A stretch of DNA of 64,000 nucleotides from Candidula unifasciata. Lineage: Eukaryota > Mollusca > Gastropoda > Stylommatophora > Geomitridae. The notes beneath the pieces were generated by a model that saw only the letters and a program-made list of their open reading frames with translations, was not told the origin of the DNA and did not search any database. The stretch covers positions 1 through 64,000 of the forward strand of contig CAJHNH020002829.1 of NCBI GenBank assembly GCA_905116865.2, in the 5' to 3' direction. The position numbers were made by a program, and so were the translations under genes. This document shows, in pieces, positions 37,729 to 48,957 of this stretch; positions within the stretch are counted from its first letter, which is position 1, and every line of letters starts with the position of its first letter.

Positions 37729-38340
37729 CGTGACTGCTGCTGGAAACAATGGCAACTGACTGACGCAGGAAAAGAGCGGTAAACATACGTCATCAATGTT
37801 GCCACTTTTCTTTGACAAAAACATCCAAAATGGAGTCAAAAAAGATCTTAAAATATCCAAATTTGCGTGGAAAACATATAGAAAAAAAAAAATCCAAACG
37901 GGAAGAGTCACAAATTACATAGCTATTAATATGACTAAAATGTGTAGCATTAATCTGTACCGAAAAGTAAATGTGGCCAGTGTAACAGCTACCACATCAC
38001 CCTTAGAGTGCCAGTACTACTGCTGCTACCACTACCACCACCACCGTCACAACAACAACACAAAACGGTCACTACTGTCTGTACAGGTCGTTGTAAGTGT
38101 GCCCCCGACATAAAACTCCATCACTTAACCATGGGCGAACGCAAGGGGAAAGGGGGAGGGGGGGGGGCATTTGCCCTGGATTGATTGGAGAAAAAAAAAA
38201 CGAATGTTCATCTGCAGCAGCAACGCTATCACCAGAACCAGACCCGGACAAACTTGAAAGTGGAGATACTATGTTAACCTAGGACATTGAACTCTGTGTA
38301 AAATCTACTACGAAGATTCGATCTTAAGCTCAAGTATCGT

Positions 38341-39960
38341 TTGCTAACTGATCCATACAAGCCTCACCCGTCATATGATTTTGAAGGCGACATGTCAGGA
38401 AGTGGAAAACGTTGTTTCAGGAAATCTTGGCTAACCCAGTATTCTCTATGGTTATCATATTCACCTAGGTTAAAAAGTGCTTTTTGCATTTTCTGTGTTT
38501 TTATTTCCGCAACCAGTTCAAAAAGGAATTCAAGGTGCCTTCATTACTACTCCTTGTACACAGATTTTAATGAATGTGCCAGAAACCATACCAGCTTAGC
38601 ATGGCATCGTGGGTCTTAACAAGATGCTGAACACTTGGCGTCAACCATTAGAGATCCAAAAAAGGATATTATTTGTCAGATAGATAATTCCGTAAAACGA
38701 ACTATTGAAGAAAACAGAAAGAAACTGTATCCTTTTATTTCAACAATCTTATTTTGCTGAACAAATGATTTGGCAATTCGTGGGAAAGATAGCACCAAAG
38801 GAAATGTCGAACAACTTTATACGTATCGAATTGAGGGAGGAGACAGTATTTAAAAAAAAAAAACATTTTGATACAGCTGCTGGAAATGCACGTTACACAT
38901 CACATCGAACGCAGAATGGTTTGATTAATTTGTCTGAACAAGCTTTGCGAGAAGACATTGTAAAAGCTGCTAACAATGCTGTTGGATTCTTGATCATAGC
39001 CGATGGAACAGCAGATATCTTAGGAGCAGAACAGTTATCACTGGGAGTCCGGTTTGTAGAGAAGGCTATGATTCGTGAGGAATTCCATGGATTTTCTCCG
39101 CTGAAAGGTATGGACGCCGCCACGATATCTGATTGTATTATTCAACATTGCAAAACATTTGGTCTTCTCCTTAATAATCTGCTGGGTCAAGGTTATGATG
39201 GGTGCTCGACAATGGCCGGAAAAGAAAATGGTGTTCAGGCGAAAAATTCGAAGAATTTACCCCAAGGCTGCCTTTGTTCACTGTGCCTCGCATATACTGA
39301 ATCTCGTTGAAAATGATCTTAATAATGTTGCATTGATACGAAATACTATTAGTACTATCAAAGCAATTATTACATTTTTTTCGTGAAAGCCCAAAAAGGA
39401 GGTCCTCTGTCCCAAATATTCTTATTCTGTGTGAGACAAGATGGACAAGCAAGTATAAAAGTATTCAGATTTTTTCTAGTAAATTTGCCAACTGGAAACA
39501 TTTTCATTGCATGCAAGTGGAAATACACGACAGGCTGCACATCAGTTACATTGTTCATCAAAGTCCAGCACGTTTTTATTTTGTCTCAATATTATTTCTC
39601 AAGACTTGGAACCAGTTACTCAGGCTCTTCTAGCTGTTCAAGTTGATCTTCCAGAAGTCCAACTGCAAGTTCAAAACCTGCTCAGTGTAGTAAAACTTCA
39701 CCGAGGTGATTCCGATAACTATTTCAGGGATATTTTTGTGAAAACACTACAACTCGCACAGAAAGTGGATACTGAGCTGATTATCCCAAGACAGAGTGGA
39801 AGACAAAAGTATCGAAGTAATCCGGAAACCATAAGTGTTGAAGAGTACTTCAAACTGTTTACATTCCATACTTAGATTCTCTAATTAACTCAACTGAGAG
39901 TCGATTCTGTGAAGCCAACAGTGCACAATTTCAAAATTGTGCAAACTGAATCGTAAAAAG
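38341..39960 (+). pseudogene. ZMYM1-like (DUF4371) hAT transposase remnant
   Basis: Fragments in several frames. A TTF-type zinc-finger region is at 38,341-38,619 (GKRCFRKSWLTQYSLWLSYS, SAFCIFC). The DUF4371 catalytic region is at 38,705-39,310 (IADGTADILGAEQLSLGVRFV, LLGQGYDGCSTMAGKENGVQ). Next comes HCASHILNLV..LNNVALIRNT, then a region resembling the insertion domain at 39,600-39,870. A dimerisation motif follows further on near 40,430 (TLP-like TTCTVERSFNTLRRR). Frameshifts occur at about five points. It is related to host genes named ZMYM1-like but is a transposon relic here. Confidence 0.82.
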
Positions 39961-40011
39961 TTTAACGATATAATGTCTACTATTATTCAGATATACTACA
40001 TTGATAATTTT

Positions 40012-40014
40012 GAA

Positions 40015-40045
<31 letters not shown>

Positions 40046-40330
40046 CTTCTTCGCGTTCACCAGCTGTACACTCTGGCGTAAAGTTCTGGTTGCTCATCCA
40101 TTTCTGAACTGCAGCCATGCTCCAGAACATGAGTGTTGCGTGTGCATCAGTTTTACAGATCTGATTCAATTGAATGCAGACTGTTGGTTCCTCGCCTCTC
40201 AGGCAGATGCACTCCGACTTCAAAGGAAGTTCCCCAGTTAGTCGACTCTTACGACATTCTTTTGGGGAGGCAGTGGGTCTATTCTTGTTTTCCCCCACAA
40301 TAGGGCCCCGGAACCCACACGGGGGGAGGG
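40012..40330 (-). mobile_element. SINE, minus strand, inside hAT3
   Basis: The (TTC)n run at 40,018-40,052 is the complement of the (GAA)n tail. The body matches 28,283-28,567, including gttcaccagctgtacactctgg and the head ggaacccacacgggggg. It is inserted in decayed transposase sequence. Its target duplication is not clear. Confidence 0.85.
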
Positions 40331-41480
40331 AAAACGCGAGAATGCAGAAGTAGACAAGATTTTATCGACTTGTACCTTTTACAAAGTTTTATCTGAGTGT
40401 CAGGTATGTGTTACTATTTTTGCTAACATTACCAGCAACAACATGTACTGTGGAGAGATCGTTCAACACATTACGTCGTCGTGTAAAACATGGCTTAGAT
40501 CTGCAATGTGAGATAAACGTCTGTATGGGTTGTTTATGTTAAGCAATTCCAGGCCGGCAACGAAACAAATAATGATTTGACCGTTGCTGGCGCTACGTCG
40601 TTCGTGGTTTGTGCGATTTATGAAAGTACTTACAACGAGCTTTGGTGATATCCCCGGGAACTGCCAATATTTTTTTGTTCATACTTTACTTTTAGCATAT
40701 TGAAATGTTTATTCAAAGTGAAAGCCACATAGGAAGGTGAGCAATTATTTTTTTTTAAATCACATGAAAAAGAAACACAAAGTTAGCACAGTGAGGTTAC
40801 GGTTGAAACAAAGTAAGTGTGATTTGCGCACCCTTTTAATTAATCAGTACCGGGGCTGCCAGATATTTGAGCTTTGACCACAGTGAGAGTTCAAAGTTTG
40901 AGTAACTGAAAGAAAAAACAATAATAACTGGAAAAAAAATATTCAACTCAAATCAAAAGCATCTAGAAAAACATCTACCATAAGAAAAAAAATATTTGAC
41001 TCCAAATGAAAAGCATCTAGAAAAGCATCTATCATTTAAACGTCAAAAAGACATCTAAATAAAAGGAAAAACATATGAAAAGCATCTAGAAAAGCATCTA
41101 CAATTTAAACGTCAAAAAGACATCTAAATGGAAGGAAAAACATATGAAAAGCATTTAGAAATGCATCTACCATTTAAACGTCAAAAAGACATATAAATGG
41201 AAGGAAAAACATATGAAAAGAATCTAGAAAAGCATCTACCATTTAAACGTCAAAAAGACATTTAAATGGAAGGAAAAACATCTAAATGTGGATGTAAAAT
41301 ATCCGAAGTGGCAACACTGAACGTCATAGTAAAGGCGCGCTTTGCAAGAGCGCGCTTTTGCGATGTGAACAACTTGGATGTAGAGAAACCACGAGAAACC
41401 ACAACCTGAACACCCTAGAATTTATTGGGAATGTCTCCTGTGATGTCATTGTGACGCAAAAAATATAGTACCGAAAAATC

Positions 41481-43326
41481 AAGTATGGATGACTGAGGAA
41501 ATTATTAACAAAATGACACAAAGGAAGAAAGCAAAAAACACTCCAGAATATTCCTCAATAGACAAAGAAATACGAAATATGTGTAGAACTGCAAAGGAAA
41601 CATGGATTCAGTTAAAATGCAAAGAAATAGAGGATCTTGAAATAAAACACAGAACCAAGGAAATACATGCAAATATAAGAAAACTTACAAACAAGGAAAA
41701 ACATTTAACAGGAAATGGATGTATTAGGGGGAAGGATGAACAAATTATTGTTGATAAGAAAGATATAATAAAAAGATGGACTGAATACACAGAAGACCTG
41801 TTTTGGGACAACAGAGGTGACAAACCGCCAATCCATAATATTCAAGAGGGACCAAACATATTAAAGTCTGAAGTAGAGAAAGCCATTAAACAGATGAAGC
41901 AGGGAAACGCTGCAGGTCCAGACAACATAACTGCAGAAATGTTAAAATTATTATCTGAATTGATACTATCACAGAAATATGCAATGACATTTTTAACTAT
42001 GGGTACATTCCCAGGGACATGAAAACATCTGTTTTTATCACACTACCCAAGAAATCAAAAGCTGTTGATTCTGAAGATTACAGAACTATTAGCCTAATGA
42101 GTCACGTAACTAAGTTACTCTTGAAGATAATACAAGCAAGAATTCAAGATAAAATAGAGAAAGAAGTTTCTGAAGAGCAATTTGGATTCCGTAAAAACAG
42201 TGGTACTCGAGAGGCCATAATTTGTCTAAAGATGCTGACTGAAAAATATATAAAAGTTCAGAAAAATATTTATGCATTACAAAAAAGCTTTCGACAGAGT
42301 GCAACATGAACAACTAATTGCAGCTCTTCAAAACATAGGACTAGATGGAAAGGATATCAGAAACTTATACTGGGAGCAAGAAGCAACAGTAAGATATGAC
42401 AACATCTGCTCACCCCAGATAGAGATCAAGAGAGGAGTAAGACAAGGATGTGTGCTGTCGCCTAGCCTTTTCAACTTATGTACAGAAACCATTTTTAAAG
42501 AAATTGTAGAATTACCAGGACTGCACATTAATGGTAGAATAATAAACAATCTGAGATATGCTTACGACAGTGTTGCTGGCAGAGAGTAAGCATGAGTTGC
42601 AAGACCTAGTGGAGCAAGTAAACAGAAGGAGTGCAGAATTTGGATTATATATAAATTTGACAGAGACAAAAACCATGATATTTAGCAATGAAAATAATCA
42701 GCTAACAATGAATATCACAGTGAACTGGGTGAAGTTGGAACAAGTTAAAAATTTCTTATATCTTGGACAAGTAATAACATGTGACGGCAGAAGTGAAACA
42801 GAAGTCAAGAAAAGAATAGGGATGGCCAAAAACATTTTCAACAACATGCAAAAGTTACTGACATCAAGAGAAATTAGCAATACAGTAAAAATGAGAATTA
42901 TCAAATGTTATGTATTCTCAACCTTAATGTATGGCTCAGAGACATAAACAATGAACAAACAACTGGAAAATCGTATCAATTATTTGGAGATGTGAATATA
43001 CAGAAGATTAGGTCGTATTTCATGGAAACAAAAGCTATCAAATACAGAGGTACTGAGGAAATTGGGAATGAAGAGAGTTGCTAGGTGAAATAAAAAAGAG
43101 ATAAGTGAAATATTTTGGCCACATTAAAAGACATAACAGTATTGTAAAGATCATCCTAGAGGGAAAGGTTCAAGGTAGGCGAGCAAAAGGCAGACAGCGT
43201 TACAAGTGGGAGGATAACATCAAGAGATGGACGAACAGCAGTATGAGTGAGTGTACATCAAGGGCAAGAGACAGGGCTTGTTGGAGATCCATTGCAGCCA
43301 ACCTTCATTGTGGAGACGGCACCTGA
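41481..43326 (+). pseudogene. RTE ORF2, reverse transcriptase half
   Basis: Continuation of the frame left at 36,339. The linker (MTQRKKAKNTPEYS) is followed by RT motifs: NAAGPDNITAEMLK, SEDYRTISLMSHVTKLL, EEQFGFRKNSGT, KKAFDRVQHEQL (motif A), GVRQGCVLSPSLFNL (motif B) and LRYAYDS where YADD is expected. The thumb follows (FLYLGQVITCDGRSETEV). The C terminus KYFGHIKRHNSIV..WEDNIKRWT..ARDRACWRS is typical of RTE. Frame breaks occur near 42,022, 42,290, 42,580 and 42,947. The mutated catalytic box makes it inactive. Confidence 0.87.
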
Positions 43327-43588
43327 TTGATTGATTTGTTACAAGCAAAATACATGTTCACGTGGAAGTATTATGATGAAATCATTCATCATATTTTGAA
43401 ATGACTATGGGATATGTTGTGTCTGAAACCATGATTTGATATTTTGTAAATTAAAAAGATGTTTATTATATGTTATTTTGATATTTGCAATAATATATTG
43501 CACACTGTTCCTTCCAGACTTGCTGTGTTCACAGTTCTGTTAAAGAAATTATGTGAGAAAACCTCACAAAGTCCACGTGTTTGATAAA

Positions 43589-43775
43589 ATGGATAATAAA
43601 CTACTATCAGATGTCAAGGTAGAACAAAAACTATCTTATGTTTATGTGAAACATCCGGACATTAACAGTTTTGCCCAAAAGACTCTTGCTGAAGGCCAAG
43701 TCTTTGATAATATTGACAGAAAAATACCATCTTTTGTCAAGACAGAACCAAAGGATGCTGATTCTGAATACTCGG
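43589..43775 (+). CDS. C2H2 zinc-finger gene, unit 2, first coding exon
   Basis: The start ATG at 43,589 (aaaATGg context) gives 187 nt up to the donor GTAAGG at 43,776. Joined to 46,620-48,451 it makes 2,019 nt, or 672 aa. The acceptor is ttccttccag ending at 43,517. Upstream of the ATG the frame has a TAA (tgt-TAA-aga) in this unit, whereas unit 3 has AAA. If translation began in an earlier exon, this copy would be dead. Starting at the internal ATG avoids that, which is one reason I choose it. The motifs VKVE and VKTE are present. Confidence 0.7.
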
Positions 43776-43914
43776 GTAAGGAAAAAGTAAATACAATTCA
43801 GCGTATAATATTCCATGTTTGTGTGTGTGTTTTGTTAAAACCACCTTCTGAACACAACAGATAATAATCAGATGTGAACTAGATGCCTGTTTTTTTGTAT
43901 CAGAGTGAGTAAGA

Positions 43915-44360
43915 GTCTTCATCGCCTCGTGACACTAACTAGTCTCCCGCGAAATACCTTCATCGCCTTGTGATACTAACTAGTCTCCCGCCTAATACCT
44001 TCATTGCCTTGTGATACTAACTAGTTTCCCGCCAAATACCTTCATTGCCTTGTGATACTAACTAGTCTCCCGCCAAATACCTTCATTGCCTTGTGGTACT
44101 AACTAGTCTCCCGCCAAATACCTTCATCGCCCCGTGATACTAACTAGTCTCCCGCCAAATACCTTCATTGCCTTGTGGTACTAACTAGTCTCCCGCCAAA
44201 TACCTTCATCGCCCCGTGATACTAACTAGTCTCCCGCCAAATATCTTCATTGCTATTGTGACACTAACTAGTCTTCCGCCAAATATCTTCATCGCCTCGT
44301 GACACTAACTAGTCTTCCGCCAAATATCTTCATTGCCTCGGGACACTAACTAGTCTTCCG
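43915..44360. repeat. 41-bp minisatellite in the intron, about 11 copies (unit 2)
   Basis: Same repeat as at 6,155-6,531. Two neighbouring pairs (around 44,077-44,225) are identical over about 82 bp, suggesting a recent two-unit duplication. Confidence 0.93.
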
Positions 44361-46070
44361 TGCTCCCCAAAGCATGCCGTAATGGACTCAAGTGATAAGA
44401 AAGTCTTAGTATGTCTACTGTGTTATAATATCACAGCCAGTGATCAGACAAATCATATGAAATTAGGATTGTTTATTTTAAAAACATGTCAATTCAAGTG
44501 CAATGATAATGTTATTTGAACAGTGATGACAAACACTTCAGTTAAAGCTGCTGTAATATATGCTTCACACTTCTAACAGGTATTGACTGTTGTTGAATGT
44601 TAATTGAACTTCTGACATGAAGTTCAAAAATATTTCTGCTTCTCTCCTCATTTCTCATTATAACCTTTCCTGTAAAAGCATGGGTAGTTTGAAGCATCCC
44701 TGTCACCTGTTTGCCTATTGATCAGTTTATCTCGCTTGATCTAACAGAAAGATTATTATGCTTCTCTTGTCTATACCTGCTTGGGAGGGGGTGGGAAGGT
44801 GTTGTCTCACCAGATTTCTCATTTATGTTTCTAGCACTTTAGCTGTCCTGCCACTTAATAACAAATTAGCATCTCTTCTAATGACCACTGGTGTGTCTTA
44901 ATTGCTTCCACCTCTGAACTTGACTACCTCCAAGCAATCTGTGTTACCATAAATAATCACAAGAGGGATCCTGGCCCCACCTCAGTGTCACTGTACATCT
45001 TCTTCCCTCATTGCATACGTCCTTCAGTGCTGTGTTGTAATCTGTGGTTGTTGGCCTTCAACTTTCCTACAACATAAGGTTAAGCAAAACTTGGCCAATT
45101 CAAATTGATGATTATGATGGTCGACGGCCGACAGTCTGCACATGGTTGCTCTGAATGGGTTCCAAAGGGACAACACTTGTAGACAAAGGGACAAGTAGAA
45201 CACCACACAATTAAGGCTAGGTCATGTTCCATAATACTATCCGGGAAGCTAACAAATGCGCGATGAAGTTGGATGTTTCTGCAGAAAGGCGCAAATATAG
45301 CAGCTTTGCTGTAAACAGTAAAAACACAATTATGTCTCTCAGGCGAATGAAAAAAAAAGAAGACAAAGATATACTGATCTTCTTCTTTTCCGTGTTCACC
45401 AGCTGTACACTCTGGCAGAAAGTTCTGGTTGCTCATCCACTACTGAACTGCAGTCCTGCTCCAGAACCTGAGTGTTGCGTGTGCATCAGTTTTACAGATC
45501 TCATTCTCTTGAATACAGACTGATGGTTCCTTGCCTCTCCGGCACTCTGACTTCAAAGGTAGCTCCCTAATTAGTCGACTCTTACGACATGCTTTTGGGG
45601 AGGCAATGGGTCTATTCTTGTTTTCCCCACAATGGGGCCTGGAACCCACACAGGGGGGGGGGGTATACTTATGTTTTTTCTAATTTTTTTCCTTTCACTG
45701 AAACACTAAAGAACAGAAGCTTCGGCCGTTTCACAAGCTAATAAAATATTAACCTTAGCTCATCAGAATATTTCTGACATTCTGTACTTATATCTTGTAA
45801 TTGTATTTGGAGATAAAATACCAGATGGGCAAAGTAACTCTTTAACATTAACCTTCCCTCCAATGTCTATGTTGAAGTTGGCTACAGTGTGCTACTGCTA
45901 TCTGTGTGAATATTACGTAATAAGGAAATAATTTCTTTGTACCACTGTCAAAAACAATAAGAATTTTGTTGTTACCATCTTCCTTTGGAATTGAACCCTA
46001 GAACTTGAAGGTCATGGAATAATTAAACTCAATCACTTGCCTCTAGGCAATCATCTCTTTACAAAACACA
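44361..46070. other. Intron of the unit 2 gene
   Basis: Collinear with unit 1 6,532-7,935 apart from the SINE at 45,377-45,662. No conserved open frame. Confidence 0.6.
45377..45662 (-). mobile_element. SINE, minus strand, private to unit 2 intron
   Basis: Matches the 28,283-28,567 SINE in reverse (gatcttcttcttttccgtg at its left end, cccacacagggggg at its right end). Unit 1 has the uninterrupted site near 7,537 (agatatacttatg), and tatact occurs at both edges here, so the target duplication is short or eroded. Confidence 0.85.
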
Positions 46071-46584
46071 TTTAGGAAGGTCTTGGAGAAGATAGTTGCT
46101 GTGAAGCTGCAAGAATTTTTGGAAAGGGGAAAGCTTCTCCCAAGAGGTTTGGGAAGCTACAGGCCAGGAAAGCACACATGGGCAAATGCAGCTACTTTTG
46201 CTTTTGACGTCTATGAAGGGTTTCAGAACAGACAGGAAGCTATGGAGGTAGGACTGGATCTCAAAGATGCTTATAACAATGTGAGATACAACATCTTAGT
46301 GACTGCACTGAAGGAGAAATCAACAGGCGGACAGACTGACTGCACAACATGGTGGAATACTGATACATGATAAGGCAGACGTGGTTATTGCCTTGTGGGA
46401 GAGCGTGTACAGTTCGGAGGAGCAGATGGCTCACCAGTCTGGTGAGACTGATGCAGGGGGAGGAACGAGAGGTTTTGGCAGATGCTTGAGGCTCAGGGAA
46501 AAGGCAAGACGGACAATTAATCAGAATGCTACTGGCACCATTAGTATCGGAACTCTTTACTGGCTGCTGAAGATGGGGACATAA
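46071..46584 (+). pseudogene. Truncated I/Jockey LINE fragment, unit 2 copy
   Basis: The best-preserved beginning of the shared LINE fragment is at 46,083-46,330 (LERGKLLPRGLGSYRPGKH, LDLKDAYNNV). The sequence then jumps, by a deletion of more than 1 kb relative to units 1 and 3, to the terminal RNase H-distal part at 46,325-46,580 (ATGTISIGTLYWLLKMG). The last part, including the CPEC knuckle and the following 100 bp, is also deleted. This copy lies closest to a splice acceptor (46,611-46,619). Confidence 0.83.
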
Positions 46585-46619
46585 GTTATTAATTAAATAA
46601 TTACTTTTGTGTATTTCAG

Positions 46620-48451
46620 AGCTGAACTCAAGTTCTCAAAGTGATCCTTCCATCATCAAACAAGAGCCTTCACACATGGGGATGTTCCATGCAACAGACT
46701 TCAAGCTAGTGAAACAAGAACTACCAGATACATTGTGTGAGGACAAGAGTCATGAATTTAGTAAAGTCTTAAACTTAATACGTTCTAACAACTTTCAAAA
46801 AAATTCTGCAGACGGTAACAAGGAACCAGGAACAAGCGAGAGTGGCTGTAAAGTGACATTTAAAATGGAAAATGGTAATCAGATTTCTGAGACTGTGTCT
46901 TCTGCAGTTGAAATAATTAGCAACTCATCTTTGACAAATAGGAGTTCGCAGTTTAATAACAAGGAAACTGTTGTTAAGCAAGAACAGTTCAGTGAATGGT
47001 CTCATAATTTTACTGTAGATGCATCCACTAGTGATCCACAAAAAACACAGACACCATACGTGTCTGATGTATGTGATCCAAGTGACAGCATGGCCAAGAA
47101 AATGCATGGGGTTGAGAACACTTACAAACAGCAAACTTGTGATGCATTTACTAAAGTTGACTTTCATAAAGACTACAAATGTGATGTTTGTGGCGCTTTG
47201 TTTGCTTTATCTGGCAATCTTAAAAGCCATAGTAGAACACATACAGAAGAAAAACCTTACAAAAGTGATATGTGTGGTGCTTCTTTTACTTTTTCTTGCA
47301 TTTTGAAACGTCACAAGAGAACACACACTGGAGAGAAACCTTACAAATGTGATGTTTGTGGTGCATCTTTTACTGCACCTAGCCATCTGAACATTCATAA
47401 AAGACAACATACAGGAGAGAAACCTTACAAATGTGATGATTGTGGTGCTTCTTTTACTAAATCTGGCAGTCTAAAGAGTCATAATAGAACACATACAGGA
47501 GAGAAACCTTACAAATGTGATGTGTGTGGTGATTCTTTTACTTTTTCTTGCAGTCTGAAATGTCACAAAAGAACACACACAGGAGAGAAACCTTACAAAT
47601 GTGATGTTTGTGGTGCTTTGTTTGCTTTATCTGGCAGTCTCAAAATCCATAGTAGAACACATACAGGAGAAAAACCTTACAAATGTGATGTGTGTGGTGC
47701 TTCTTTCACTTTTTCTTCCAATCTGAAACGTCACAAGAGAACACACACAGGAGAGAAACCTTACAAATGTGATGTTTGTGGTGCTTCATTTACTAAATCT
47801 GGCAGTCTAAAGAGTCATAATAGAACACATACAGGAGAGAAACCTTACAAATGTGATGTTTGTGGTGCTTCTTTTACTAAATCTGGCAGTCTAAAGGGTC
47901 ATAATAGAACACATACAGGAGAGAAACCTTACAAATGTGATGTTTGTGGTGCTTCTTTTACTAAATCTGGCAGTCTAAAGAGTCATAATAGAACACATAC
48001 AGGTGAGAAACCTTACAAATGTGATGTGTGTGGTGATTCTTTTACTTTTTCTTGCAGTCTGAAATGTCACAAAAGAACACACACAGGAGAGAAACCTTAC
48101 AAATGTGATGTTTGTGGTGCTTTGTTTGCTTTATCTGGCAATCTCAAAATCCATAGTAGAACACATACACGAGAAAAACCTTACAAATGTGATGTGTGTG
48201 GTGCTTCTTTTACTTTTTCTTCCAATCTGAAACGTCACAAGAGAACACATACAGGAGAGAAACCTTACAAATGTGATATTTGTGGTGCTTCTTTTACTAA
48301 ATCTGGCAGTCTAAAGAGTCATAATAGAACACATACAGGAGAAAAACCTTACAAATGTGATGTTTGTGATGCTTTTTTTACTAAACCTAGCAGTCTGAAA
48401 GATCATAAGAAAACACACACAGGAGAGAAACCTTACAAATGTTGTTTGTGA
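46620..48451 (+). CDS. C2H2 zinc-finger gene, unit 2, finger exon (15 fingers)
   Basis: The acceptor gtatttcag ends at 46,619, and the phase matches the exon ending at 43,775. The N-terminal finger-free part carries IKQE, VKQE, FKME and VKQE. Fifteen tandem fingers run from 47,174 to 48,433, 84 bp each. Finger 2 lacks the first Cys (YKSDMC) and is probably not folded normally. Fingers 4-8 are nearly repeated by fingers 10-14 (offset 504 bp, six fingers), and 8, 9 and 10 are almost identical. Many fingers have unusual helix residues (F, L or K at -1; G or C at 2). The stop comes from a 2-bp loss just after YKC. The product is probably nuclear and DNA- or chromatin-associated. Binding specificity cannot be stated. 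Confidence 0.87.
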
Positions 48452-48700
48452 TGTTTTTTTTACTCATTCCATCAGTCTAAAATATAATAAAAAACACAGG
48501 AAAGAAACTTTACAAATGTAATATGTGCAGTGACCGTATTACTTCATCTAGCATTTTTAACTGTCACAATATCAAATACACTGGAGAAAAACCTAACAAA
48601 ATGTGTGTGATGACGATTTCTTTATTACTAGACATTTAAACTATCATAATGGAACGCATACAGGGGAGAAAACTTACACATGTGCTGTGTGTGTGTGTGT
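48452..48700 (+). pseudogene. Decayed zinc fingers downstream of the unit 2 stop
   Basis: The same finger fragments as in unit 1 (near 11,045-11,290) follow in shifted frames, ending in [14 protein letters not shown] and a (GT)n run at 48,684-48,701. They show that this array end decayed before the units separated. Confidence 0.8.
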
Positions 48701-48951
48701 GGTTCTTTTGTTGTAAACACTAATAAACTAATTAAGGATTTCTTCCAACAGTCTGCACTCAAATAAACCAGATACAAAACGTGTGTGCACACAGAACTCA
48801 AGTTCTGGAACAAGACTAAAGTCTAGAAGTGAACGAACAACCAGAATTTTCCATCAGAGTGTACAGCTGCTGAACACGAAGAAGAAGAAGAAAAGTTTAA
48901 AGTGTGGGTTCTGTTTAAAATCGCCTTTTTGAATACATGATATTTTCTCTG

Positions 48952-48957
48952 AATAAA
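48952..48957 (+). terminator. Candidate polyadenylation signal (unit 2)
   Basis: AATAAA about 500 bp after the stop codon, at the same relative place as in unit 1. Confidence 0.45.

Larger units (their letters stand above)
37794..41319 (+). mobile_element. hAT3 element nested in the Merlin-like element
   Basis: The ends are CAATGTTGCCACTTTTC and GAAGTGGCAACACTG, as in the hAT1/hAT2 families. Flanks tacgtcat (37,786-37,793) and aacgtcat (41,320-41,327) form an 8-bp duplication with one mismatch. The right 700 bp (40,620-41,319) matches the termini of the BED-type hAT1. The middle holds a transposase of a different hAT branch (ZMYM1/DUF4371 type) and a SINE. Four short repeats of about 62 bp (each with gaaaagcatctagaaaagc) precede the right end (40,930-41,295). 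Confidence 0.8.
36340..41472 (-). mobile_element. Merlin/ISXO2-like DNA transposon inserted in the RTE, 8-bp TSD
   Basis: The flanks are gaaaaatc at 36,332-36,339 and 41,473-41,480. The termini are inverted repeats: GGTACAATATTTTTTGC on the left, and GCAAAAAATATAGTACC on the right. A minus-strand fragment of an IS1595/ISXO2-type transposase lies at 37,402-37,728. The 8-bp duplication and this transposase class both fit the eukaryotic Merlin superfamily. The right part is split by a hAT at 37,794-41,319. The left part holds a tRNA-like segment and tandem repeats. Confidence 0.78.
34850..43334 (+). mobile_element. RTE-type LINE, private to unit 2, 13-bp TSD, carrying nested elements
   Basis: Flanks TTTGTTACAAGCA at 34,837-34,849 and 43,335-43,347 are identical, and units 1 and 3 have a single, nearly identical copy. 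The element runs from a 5' region through an APE endonuclease (35,340-36,060) and RT to a C terminus, and ends in gattgattg. It is split at 36,339/41,481 by a 5.1-kb DNA transposon. Subtracting the insert and one copy of its 8-bp duplication rejoins the reading frame (..NKKN|QVWMTEE..). The element lies in the region just upstream of the unit 2 zinc-finger exon. Confidence 0.9.
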
